Source: Branchiostoma floridae (taxonomy: Eukaryota; Chordata; Leptocardii; Amphioxiformes; Branchiostomatidae). Taken from it: DNA of 50,916 bases. The position numbers were made by a program, and so were the translations under genes. The notes beneath the pieces were generated by a model, which saw only the letters and a list, made by a program, of their open reading frames with translations, was not told the DNA's origin and did no database searches. Positions 1-12,600 of this stretch are shown one piece after another. Numbering within the stretch: position 1 is the stretch's first letter; each line of letters opens with the position of its first letter. Location of the stretch: positions 830,769 to 881,684 of the forward strand of contig NW_023365714.1 in assembly GCF_000003815.2 (NCBI RefSeq), written 5' to 3'.

Positions 1-180
1 AAAAAAAAAAAAAGGATGGAAAAAAAAGAAAAGGAAACAAAGCAAAAATAGTGAGGTAGGAAGGGTAAAAAAAAAAATAGAGCAGAGAATAAAAAAAAAT
101 ATAGAAAAAACGGTAAGGAGTAGACAGGTAAAAAAAAAATAAAGGCATGAAAAAAGTTTCGAAAAGAAGACAAAAAGTAC
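1..180. repeat. A-rich low-complexity sequence
   Basis: The window opens with a poly(A) run and about 180 bases made almost only of A and G. No gene is visible here. Up to position 460 I see no coding signal on either strand. Confidence 0.8.
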
Positions 181-454
181 AACACACCTACCATAGAGCG
201 TACCCTAGGTCTTGGTTTCACTTTCTCACACCCGTTTGCATTGTTGCATGTAAGGTAAGCCGTTGGGCTGCAAATCTCTTCTTCATGGCATAATGTACCT
301 CTGGATTCACTGCTTCCCTGGTCCAGTCTGTTACGTTTGTCTTAGACGTATATGCAGAAAGGGTCATCGTTTAAGACTGTCTGTGTGGTTGAATATGTCT
401 TGAGTTAGGCTAACTTCGGGATACTCGCAGACTGAGAGGCCAATCGACAATTGT

Positions 455-470
455 TTTCCTTCCGGTGCAG
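455..470 (+). other. possible 3' splice site before gene 1 start codon
   Basis: A pyrimidine-rich stretch ending in CAG precedes the gene 1 ATG by 13 bases. It looks like an acceptor, so gene 1 may have a separate 5' untranslated exon upstream. The next bases (GTAATA) also fit a donor, so the site is ambiguous. Confidence 0.3.
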
Positions 471-483
471 GTAATATTTCACT

Positions 484-669
484 ATGGGAGACAAAGAAGC
501 CCTCACGGAGGCGGACATAGACGCCATGCCGCCGGGGAAGGTATACAGAACTCTCAGCGAATACGGCGTGAACGGCGACGACCTCAGTCCAGCCGAAGCA
601 AAGACCGCTCTCAAGCAAAAGATTCGGGAGCTGACGGAAGAAGCCGACAAAGCAAGAAGCCCTGAACAG
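484..669 (+). CDS. gene 1 exon 1: N-terminal helical module
   Basis: It encodes 62 residues beginning MGDKEALTEADID and ends in phase 0 at CAG before GTTAGG. It aligns with exon 1 of genes 2 and 3 (pattern T-E-x-x-[VI]-D-x-M, then K-[LV]-Y-R-x-L-x-E-x-G, then K-x-K-I-R). This homology ties the exon to the GTPase-kinase gene and not to the zinc-finger gene that follows in the scaffold. Confidence 0.75.
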
Positions 670-3600
670 GTTAGGCTGCGTTTTTTATGCTTTAGCCTCT
701 AACCTTGGAAAGGCATGATTATTTTCGGAAAGGGGGTCTCAGATCCTAATTCAGGAATTCTTTTCCACTGCAAGACATGATTGACTCCAAGGAGATCGCT
801 TTCAAACTGCAAATTTTATTTCAATTCCATTTTGGAAACTAGAGGAGTGATGCCCATATATATGTATGATACCAAACTCCACCTCCTGTTCGCATCGATC
901 TGCTAGGTTGCTGAAATGATGGCGTCGGTAGCGGAGTCTTACCGGGCCAGACGGGAGCTCCTGTTGCAGCGCTGCCGTGANNNNNNNNNNNNNNNNNNNN
1001 NNNNNNNNNNNNNNNNNNNNNNNNNNNNNNNNNNNNNNNNNNNNNNNNNNNNNNNNNNNNNNNNNNNNNNNNNNNNNNNNGACCCAGACGACGCAGTGAA
1101 GTGTCCCCACTGTAAGCAGGTGTTCCAAGGAAAGGACTCTGTCCGTGCTCACGTGAAGGAGATCCACCCCGGCCTGCCGGTGACCTTCTGTAAGGAGTGC
1201 AACTTCACTACTAAACACAAGGTGAGAAGGTCACGGGGCAAAGGGTACTTAACATTGGAGGGGTCAGGGAATAAAGGTTAACTCACAACCATATAGTTCA
1301 CTACCAAACACTAGTGAGCAGGGGGCAGGGTAAAGGTTACTTAATATCTAAGAGGTCAGTTATGGTAAAGGCTATAATGGGGTTAAAGGTTAGGTCGTGA
1401 CTGTTCTGTTCTCCTCCCCAGGGCAGCCTGTGGAAGCACCGTGACAGCATGCATAGTGGGAAGGGTCAGGGGTTAAAGATAGTGACTGTTCTGCTCTCCT
1501 CCCCAGGGCAGCCTGTGGAAGCACCATGACAGCATGCATAGTGGGAAGGGTCAGGGGTTAAAGGTTATGTGTTCTCCTCCCCAGGGTAGCCTGTGGAAGC
1601 ACCGGGACAGCGTGCACAGTGGGAAGATCTTCATGTGCAGCCACTGCGGGAAGAAGCTGAAGACGCTGGATTGCGTGCGGACCCACGAGCGGAACCACTG
1701 TCCCGTCATCCACGAGGGCCGGCGCCACCGCGTGGTCTACCTCCCAACACCCAGGGCTAAGGTGGGAAATCTTTTGCTCATGTTATGTTATTGTAATTAA
1801 AAGTCACACAGATTTTTGGCAACAAAAAAAATAGTCCACAAGGGCCAGCGCCACCGTGTGGTCTACCTGCCCACCAGGTGGGCAATCTTCAGTTTAGGCA
1901 ATTTTTTTTTAGAAATCAGTTTTTGTAGTTCCAAGATGATGTCATCCATATAAATCATAATCAAATCAACTTGGCCTTACTGGTAGAGAGACAGTGTTTC
2001 GTGCATCATTTGCTGATGTTATGTTATCATAATTTAAAGTCATTCAGAATATCTTAGGCCACAGAAAATGAAGGTACAATTTCCATGAAGAAATCTACAG
2101 TAATTTGGATAGAATGATAAGAAGAATATACTTTGTTTCGAACTTTTGGCTAAGGACATGCACTAACCACTGTTGTGTCACAGGGCCTTTTCTTGCATGA
2201 AATGCAAGCCAGCCACAAATGGAAATATAAAAAAAGATGCATATTTCTGTCCATGACTGCCATTATAATTATAACTCTTCTATTAGAACACGGGTGCCGA
2301 GGAGCAAGAAGAATCAGACCGTCCCGTGGACATGGCGGTGCACACGGCGGACGGTCGTGCCAAACAGACAAACACGACACAGGGAACAAGCCGGAACATC
2401 TTTTCACAAGAGAACCTGGTACCCACCTCTGGGGGGGTTACCGACAGCACCCCCCTGGTGAACACCCCCTTGCCCTCCGGAGTTACCGATAACACCCCCC
2501 TGGCCGGGAGAGAAGGGCAGAGGCAGGATGATAAGGTACCAGACAGCGACGCGGCATTAGCGAGGCAGGAGTCTGTTGTGATACGTGCAGACTCGCCGAC
2601 ACAGGACGGATCCGAAACACGACAAACGGAGTATATCAGTGAGGCGATGCTGCTTCGTCAGGAGGTAAGCGTAACAGTGGGGCTCTGGGCCTTTTGGCAT
2701 AGTGGTTTGTGGTCTGGTCTCCATCTATGCCCCCCCCCACATAAGTATGTACTTCAGGCACACGCAATCATGGTATCCAGTCAATATTTGATTGTTAATC
2801 ATAGTTTTTTCACTTGTATGTTTATATTGAAATGATGTAAAGTCAATTTAGGCTTTCAATGTTTGAGAATATGTTTGTTTGTTTTATTCGTTTACACACC
2901 AACAAATACATAAAACATGATACGATAACAATTGATCAAACAGGTGAAAGAGGAGGAAAAGATGATTAATTGCACAAATTAAAAGATGAATAATGATAAG
3001 ATATTTTCTCAACAAAACCCACAGGATGCACCGCCGCGGAGCGTGTCGGTACCGTACACACGACACGACCTGGCAAGGTCAGACGTCCCGCTCACCATGA
3101 CCTTCATGAGGCCGGAGAACCTGCTGACCGACAGGAGGTCAGAGTTCACGGACAGAAGGTCAGAGTTCACAGACAGAAGGTCAGAGTTCACGGAGAGCCA
3201 GGGGAGCGGTGAGCCGAGAACGTTCTCTGCGTACGAGCGGCAGGAGTCGGGGACCCCCCACGGAGACAGTCTGGACAGGATGGGAGCGCTGCAGGCTCAC
3301 GTGGCAGCAGACGGGGTCTGTAATGTTTGTTTGTTTATTTATTTATTTCATGTTAAGTCAGCTGGGTTGCCCCTTCAACTTATAAAGGTTTATTTCCAAT
3401 AAGGCCCAGTACTTACAGGATGTGTTCCATTGATCAGGGCTCGAAATACCACATGCATATGTAAGTTTGTGCATGTAAAATTGGTGTGGTGCAAGTAAGT
3501 TTAGACCAAACTTGCACCAGTGCAAGTTACTTTTGTCCTCTAATACCTGACATTAGAAAAAGCTTACACACACCGAGAATATTGTCTGTCATTGAAAGGT

Positions 3601-6600
3601 AAAAGAAAATAACACTGAATAAAAAAAAGCCTAAATTTGTTATTTCTAAATTTGGTTAGACATCCAGGTAAACTATTTTTTTAAACAAATCCATCTCTAC
3701 AATGCTAATGATTCCTAAGGTGCTGTCTTACCTTGATTTGCATATGAGTTACATTTGCATACTAAATATGTTCAACTGGTTTTTCCAGTTATATGTATTG
3801 TATTGAGTTGTTCTACCACTTCATTCTGGAGATGCTTAAGACTAGTTACTGTGATGGATGTCACTTGAAGAGTCCAGAAGAAATCTATGGATCTTATCGA
3901 GTTGTAGACATTGAATTGTCTTTAATTGAGGCTAAATTCACAGTTTTTATGAAACAGTTTATACAATTTCAAACCAAAAATAAAATACGCTACGGAAAAA
4001 CAAATATCCAAACATGTGGTCTTGACCGGTATGTATCCCCATTTACTACTAGTCACGTACATTTGCAAATTTTCAGAAGAGGAGATAAGGGTTTAACAGT
4101 TCACTATAAGTATTTTGGGTTGTGCAAGTAAGTTTCTTTTGGTGCAAGTTACCTTTGGCTTAATTTGCACAGGTGCAAGTTGACTGAAAAGTGTATTTCG
4201 AGCCCTGCATTGATGATTCAGGATCATGGTTATCCATAACTCAAAGTTCAGGGTCATTTTGGAACACATTTCTGTGTTTATTCTGAGATGAAATTTGACA
4301 AATTTGGTTGAATTTGTATTCATGAAATGTTGTTTCTTATCAAACAGTGCCACCTCCTGGGGTTGAGTTGTCTAGAGGCCAGGAAACTTTTACTTTATCC
4401 CATACAACCACTGGCATTGACTGGACTGTGGGATTATCAGGACTTTAAATGATGTCATCCTTTTATGTGTGACCCTTACCTCTTCCCTCATGACCACAAT
4501 AAAAAGTGGCCTTCATGACGATTTGAGTTTCTCACGAATAATCAGCAGTTAAAACAAATGTTGTTGTTGTCTCTCCAGGCATCCCGCACTCTCGACCCTC
4601 TGACCTTTGACCGGGACCACTTTGCGCACATGTACCGGCGCGACTTCCTGCAGCAGCAGCGAGAGATGTTCGAGCGCAGCGGGGTCAACGTCCCCACCAC
4701 GACCCTGATGACCTTGGTGGAGCCGGCGGTTCCCGTGAACCTGGCACAGGACCGGGGGGCGGCGCAGGACCGGTCACCGGGCGGGGCAGTCGTCAGGGGG
4801 TTCCCTCGTAGCACCAGCCCTGCCCGGGACGCACCCCGGGAAACCCCGCCGCTCAGCTCCTTTTCACCTCTGTCCCGGTTGCCGTGGGAACCGCCACTCC
4901 CGTTCCAGCGACAGCATCCAAACGCGCAGCCGCACGTCAACAGGGAGCTGAGCCGCGAGGCCGAACTGCTGCTGTCGTTCTCACAGACACCCGGGGACAT
5001 GAACATGCAGTAAGGTCATCTCAAGGTCAAATATTCTATGTGTTCCGGAAATGTTGTGTCAAGGTCAAATACTGCTGCTGTCCTTTACAGACACACAGGG
5101 ACATGGACATGCAGTAAGGACACTCAAGGTTAAATATCCCAGGTATAAAGTTACATCACTTTCTGAAAAGGTCATGTCAAGGTCAATTATCCTACATCTA
5201 AAGATACATAACATTCATGGTGAGGTGTCCTACATCTAAACATACACCACAAGTTACAAGAAAGGTCATCTCAAGGTCAAGTGTCCATCCACTTTCACCT
5301 TTGACCCATTTTCTGTGGCAACCACTCTGGTTCCAAGGGCAGCTTCCAAACATGAAGGTCATCTGAAGGTGAAACATCCTGTACATTCCTATATTTAGGT
5401 GAATAAGAACAATAGCTTGTATAATTATTATAGAAGAACGTCCTTTCTGGATATATAGTATACTGAAGAAGGTTAGACACCAAGTACATTTCTAGGTAAG
5501 AAAGTCTCACAAAATTAATTTAGAAATTGTTCTTTATGTTAGTTTAAGGTAAAGCTCAAAAGTGTCAGCCTTTTGAAGTTTCTGTATCTGTATCTATATA
5601 GCCGGTATAACCGCCGTTCGGCGTAACACACCAGCTTCTGTATCTGTATCTATATAGCCGGTATAACCGCCGTTCGGCGTAACACACCAGCTTCTGTATC
5701 TATATAGCCGGTATAACCGCCGTTCGGCGTAACACACCAGCTTTGCAGGCACGCGGCGCGGCAAGTTACAAAATTGGTACAAAATTACACAAACATTTTG
5801 TGTATTACATTTATATGTAAAGTAAAACTTGGAGATAATTATATGTGCATTACTATTATTCCTTGTTTTTCTAGTTAGAATCTGTCTTACTTAGGGTTAC
5901 ATAAGACAATTTCTGTTCATATATATATATATATGTTCATAAATGTCATTATAGGGTTGTTACCATTGTGTTGCCATGGTTACATTGCCATGACAACATG
6001 ATGCTTACATGGCTGGTGCTAAGATCCAAGGATCGAATTTCATGATGCAATGATGTCATTGCAGTTGTATATAAAGGTATGTATCTAAACATTTCCTTAC
6101 AAGTAGTTTGGGGTTAGTAAGGGCTATCATAGATGTTATTAACAAAATAGTGTTTGTAAGACTATTACTGACAGAATTCAAATGTTGTTAACTATAGTAT
6201 ACTTATTAGATAAGAGTGTATTTTAAATAGTAGTAATACTTAGTCATCAAGCATTTGCTACTTGCTAGGAACCTTATTGTTTTCTTCTGTATTCAATTAT
6301 AAGCTGTACTCTTAGCACAAAAACGAAGGTCTGTGCACTGAAATGGCTTCAAATGTTACTGCAATACTTTAATTTTAAGCCTTGATATACAAGAAAGAAA
6401 CAGTAGAATTGATCCAACTAAGCTACATGCATGGTGTGTGTTCATGGCGTCACAGGTACCAGGATTGTTGGTTGAGCCTGGAAGAGTCGATAGACGAATA
6501 TGCTGATATATGAATGCAATAATCATGACTGTTTGTTGGACAAAAGACATAGAAGCTAGCCAGGTGATGAAGCTGTATTCTTGCTGTAGTTTTGGAGTAA

Positions 6601-9600
6601 AATTTTAAAACATGGGGAAACTCAGGGTTCTCAACTTACCTGTTCTACTGTGTACAATGTCATGTAGTTACGAGTTGTTATTATTATATTGCAATCCATA
6701 CATAGTATGGGATTGCAATATATTGTCTTTCCTGTGTTTCTTCTTCTTCTTCTCCTGTCAAATCTTCAAATGGGATTAATTTTTCCATTTTTCGACCAAA
6801 TGAGCTGAAATTTGGCAGGGTGGTAGAAATAGCAAATACCCCCAGACGTTTTTTTCACTTTCTTGATAGAGGCCTTAGAATTTATGATATTTAGGGTTTT
6901 TGGTCATTTTTAGACAAAATATGTATATTTTGGGCCCCTGTGCCCTGGTATTACAAGCTAATGACCTGAAATTTGGTACAGAGGTGCATTGGACATATCA
7001 GCAAAGAAAACCATCAACACTTTCTTCATAGATCACTTCAAGAATTAGTTATTTTAGTTTTTTTGGCCATTTTTAACTAAAAATGTATATTTTTGGCTCC
7101 TATGCCCTTGTATTAAAACCAAATGACCTGAAATTTGGTACATATGTGCGTTTGATATATGACCACAGAACCCCATCAACGCTTTATTCATTGTTTACTC
7201 CAAAAATAAGTTATTTTAGGTTTTTTGGCCATTTTTGACTAAAAATGTATATTCTATGCTCCTATGCCCTTGTATTGAAACCAAATGACCTGGAATTTGG
7301 TACAGAGGTGCATTGAACACATGCTAACAGGACCCCATCAACACTTTATTCATAGATCACTTAAAAAAATAGTTATTTTGGGGTTTTAAGTCATTTTTGA
7401 CTAAAAATGTATATTTTTGGCTTCTATGGCCCTTGTATGTAAATCAAATGACCTGAAATTTGGTACAAAGGTAATTTGGACATATGACAACAGGACCCCC
7501 ATCAACACTTTCTTCAAAGAGCACTATTAAAATGAGTTATTTTGGGATTTTTAGCCATTTCTAGCTAAAAAATGTATATTTTTGGCTCCTATGCCCTTAT
7601 ATTGAAACCAAATGACCTAAAATTCGGCATGAAGGTGTGTAGGACAAGTGCCCACAGTACTTCATTTTCCCTTTGAACAAACATTACTTCAAATTGTTAA
7701 ATTTTGGGATTTCTTCAAGGATGAAGATGGATTGCAATATGCTGTATTTGCTCCCAAGCAAATGTCGGCCTTTCTAGTTATTAATATGTATTGATCATTA
7801 TATGATGCATTGCTGTATTTTACTTTACTTCAAACCCAGAATGGAGAATCATGTACCTCTGTTGCTGTTATGCCAGAGCAGAAATGTCACATTTGTCACA
7901 TGGAGCTTACCCTCAACCCTCCCTGGGTCACCCCAACTTGCACATACAGAAACAGAGAAGATGAGCTGTGGTAACAGTGCAGAACGTTTTAATTTAGGTT
8001 ACAATTTTACTACTAATTGAAATAATTTTGAGCTGATATTAACCTTATAGTTAATCTGTGAAAGATGGAAGCCTGTGAATGAATAGAAAAGTTGCAAAGC
8101 GTAAAAGAAAGAATTCTACTATATACGTTACTTGTTTATTTGTATGTTTACTTTGTGTATTGTAGATGTGAAGTAGTACCAATATGTACCCGACAACGGG
8201 TTATGCCAGTACTACATGTATAAGGAAGATTTTTCTGCTGTCTGTTGGTGGAAGAAGAAATATTAAAGCATTCTAACAGCAAGGATGATGACTGTGTTTT
8301 ACGGACAGCTTCAATGAAGCTTAAGTGGAGTTATGTTAACAGTTTTATCTCAAGGCTGGTCCAATCGATAATGGATAAACATATACCATGCTATAAACGT
8401 GAACACCGTTTACTATACTTGCGGTAGACATGGCCTGGTTCGTACGGACAAGATGGTAGGACTGCAAGCAAGAAAAGCCACACGTGCAACAGTGATGACC
8501 CCATGGCTAACTTCAGCCTGATCTATAGTATTGTTTACCTGCCCTGTACGTGAACCCACGTCGAAAGGCTTGAGTGGACCAAAAGGCCCTGGAGTTACCC
8601 GGGTAACATCAACTTGTTTGCCTGCAACCGTTGCAGTGTTTGCGTTATGATGTGGTTGCAATGTGTTTACTTTAGGGAGATTTCTAGGTTTCCAAAAATA
8701 GAAAGAGAAAAGGGTATTCAACCATACTGCAAATCGTACAAAGCAGTAACTGTTGTAAAATGAGCACATATATGCCGTAAATTATAAAAAAAAAGATATC
8801 GAAAAAGTGATACTAATGCCATAGAAAATGTGGAAGAACAAAAATGAAAAATCTATTGTTCAATATACCATACTCCGTGGTGTGTTTGTGTTCAGTCATT
8901 TGTTCAACCTTTCTGACCACTTAGATTTCATACTGAAGGCAACTTTTGGGGGCCAAACTTTTTTTGTTCGCACGCTCGTATCAGTTTTAGGGTTCCCATA
9001 TATAATCAAATCAACATGGCTCAACATAATAAAATCAACGAGAACGCTTTTGTCCGTCACAAAATCTACTTGGTGTGACTGACAAGGTGGGTGGAAGCTA
9101 CCATAGCCCAATATGGTGTTGTTGTGGTCGTAAGTCTACCTGTGCTTGGCAGATAGCCAGGTGTTGGTCAAGGTTAAAGGTCGTGGATGAGTCATCAGTT
9201 CCACACACATAGTCCCTAACTACCGAAGTAAGGACAAGAACGAGGAAGACTCTTCGAGGATTGTCTTTGTGTTTGATACCTGGCTGTCCACAGGGCAACA
9301 GACTTACACTTACTTCACTCATCGCACTGCCGACAGCCTCGTTTCAAAATCCCAACAAAAAAGGTGAGTTTGCCGTCCTGGTTACAATGATATTTATTGC
9401 TTAACACGTTCTACTCGTTAAGGTAGACCGCCATGTAGTAGTCTTAGTTCTGAGCTCAATGTCGACAAAAACGTCTCTTAAGTTGTTGTGATAAGACACT
9501 AAATTACCCAGTAATGGCAGTATAGGCAGACGTCGTGTAGCATAGTCAACCGTGACCGCATTTTACATGATATAGNNNNNNNNNNNNNNNNNNNNNNNNN

Positions 9601-12600
9601 NNNNNNNNNNNNNNNNNNNNNNNNNNNNNNNNNNNNNNNNNNNNNNNNNNNNNNNNNNNNNNNNNNNNNNNNNNNAGCTGAAGTATGGGGAGACTCGTCA
9701 GGCAAAGGTTCATCTCAGGGAACCAGACCCAGTGACTGGGTCAACTTATAAAGTCATCTCCCTGAGTACCAACCGAGAGAAGTGTCAGCAGGAGCTGGAG
9801 CCCTACATCCATCTGAGAACAAAAGAGAGAAAGATTCTTCCTAAGGCCAGCAAGATTGAGATCTTTTGGCCACTTGCTTTTCTTAAGGTAAATATGCTTA
9901 AATTTGTTAGAAGTATATATGGGTAATTGACATTTGATTCTCTTTTTTTGATTATTGAGTCAAGCAGATAGCTCACGACGTCAACCTGCAAAATCATTGT
10001 TATACATGTATATGTTGAGGGGTCGAATATATGACTTCCTTTGTTCCCAGGGAGGAGTGACGATAGTAGACAGCCCGGGAGTCGGAGAGAGTGAGATGAT
10101 GGACGAGGTGGTTGCAGAGTACATCCCATCAGCCTTTGCGTTCATCTACATCATCGACAGCTCCTGCGCAGGAGGAGAACATAAGGACAGGGTAAGGCAT
10201 GGGGGAATAGGGACTCTGTGCACCTGTTATTATATCTTTTTATGATATGCTGTGACTATTGCTGTTGATCTGTGATATACATGTACGACTTTGGCATTTG
10301 GTTTCTTCTGGCATTGAATTGGTATTGGTTTCTGTGCCCCTTTTACAGTTGCTGGGACAGCTTCTGTCGAAGTGTAAGGACCTGGAACATTTTGACCCGA
10401 CAAAAGCCATATTTGTCCTCAACAAGTGGGATCTGGTACCGGAAAAGGAGAGGCAAGAGGTGAAGGAGGAAATAATTCGGAAGCTGGGGGAGATGTGGGA
10501 AGGACTGAACGAGTCTAGGGTTTTCGTTCACTCAAATAAGGTGCGTCTTATAATTACAAATCAAATAAACCGTGCTTGGTTTTGTTGTATTGTTGCTATA
10601 TTCACAGCTTACCATATTTTACGGCGAATTTGTGTGATTATAGAATCATCAGGTAAGAATCATTAGGAATGATCTACTTTAAATTTGGTTGAAGATACTG
10701 ATTGATGTTTTTAGACAAAAACATAATGGAAACTTATTTCTATGCAGGAAGCGGTTAAGGGCGGATTCCGGTCGACAGACTTCAACAAACTGCTGGACGG
10801 CATCTATGACCTCCTGCCGCAGAGTCTGAGCCACAAGCTTGCTGTTCAGTACAGGTCAGGGAGATTCTGTATTTTCTGACCCGAAGGTCATTCTATTTGA
10901 TGTCATTGCATTTCCAAGGCCATAGGATACATGCTTTGATACCCCATAGGGCAGGGAAACATGTTGTTCTCTGCCAGTCTGTGATGTTAATGTTCTTCTC
11001 CTCCTCCTTTTTGATCAAACACTTTCTCGAAAGGTGTCACCTGCACTTTTAAGTAAAATGACTTGAATTGTTGTATGAGATAATGCGGAGTGGGCAGTCT
11101 AGTAACCTGTATTTGCTAGAAAATGTTGGTCTTTGGTATTTGTTGTTACATACAATAGATTTTTGTGAACCTAGACGAACGCATGAAAATATGTAACTGT
11201 AAAACATATCTCCGCCTAACTATAGGCAAATGACAAGCATACTGAAAGAAGCGCTGCTTTACATCAAACTGAAGCTGAATGAGTCGTTTAGCAACCTGGA
11301 TGTAGACGAGCGGCGCGAAGCCTTTGTGGGAGCTCGAACCGCGCTGGCACAGTTTGATGCATCTACGGCTGGCATTATCAAAGAAGTAAGGGATTACCTT
11401 GAAGATGCTATAGAAACAGCCAAGAGCATCTTAGCTGAATTCGTGCGAGGCGAACTGGGAGAACGATTAGCAAAGGAACAAATCCCTTGGTCCGTCCAGA
11501 TACCTGAAAACGAGGAAGACATCCTCAAAGATATATGCTTTTGGATGGAAGATGAAATGGTTCGGTATCCATCGCTCAAGAACCACATTAGCCAAGTCAA
11601 GGAAGTGTTTGAGGTCAAACTCGGGGAAATGGTCACTAGGGTGAAGTATGAGCACAGCGAAAAAATCAGGCCAATCACCGGACGAACATGCCGTCTGAAC
11701 GTGGAGAATATGGAATTGTCCACTCGTGAGCTTTTCCTGCTAATGATCAGGATGGCAATAAAGGCGGCATTAATGGATCCCATGTTCTTCCTACCTGTAC
11801 ATCACAAGATTTTATACGCGTCGACCCTCGCTGGGTTCATAGGCAGTGTACTCAAGCACAGCGATGAATCATTGGCGCGATTATCTGAATTGGCTATTGC
11901 GTGCATGACAACAGATGAGAGGCTGGATAAGATAGTTCGATATCATCTGACGAGACCATTTCGGCTGCTGAGCAACTTTGAATCAGAACTACAGGGGATA
12001 AAAGAAGTGGATAAACGCCTGGTGGAAGAGAGATTCGCGGAAACCAGGAGCCAGATGGATCTGGTCAGCACATACCAGCCGCAAGAGTCACAGATCGGGC
12101 TTCTGCTGGGCCGGCTGGCCATGGTACAGCTGACGGAGATGAGGGAGTACGAGTTCGACCTGGACGGCATCATCGGCTGGCCGGACCCGCAGAACAGGAT
12201 TGCCGGTGGGTCGTACGGGGAGGTGTACCGGGTACAGGTCCAACAGAAAGGGTCACTTGTCCGGGCGGCGCTGAAGGTGGGCGTCCTACCCTACGATATC
12301 ACCACCGAGGAGAACGCCTGGGACTTTCTCACGGAAGAAGACAACCTGAGGTAGAATAGAACATTTTAATACTCCTCAGTGTTGCGATTATATAGAAAAT
12401 ACTTGCGGTTTTTGTTGTTGTTCAGAACTTAATATTCAATATACGTAGTAGTTTTTTTTTCAAGACTAAGTCTTCGGAAAGTTTAGAAAATTATTCTTCA
12501 GTCTTACTTTTGGTACCTTTAAACATTCTGTGATGATGGCTGATTCTTCTCTTCGACGGTTCAATGGCACTGAATTGTTCTGTCATACTTTTTGTGGGGT

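Noticed and set aside
3793-4131. 112-residue ORF on the + strand
   Set aside because: It lies wholly inside the hAT-type element and shows no transposase motif.
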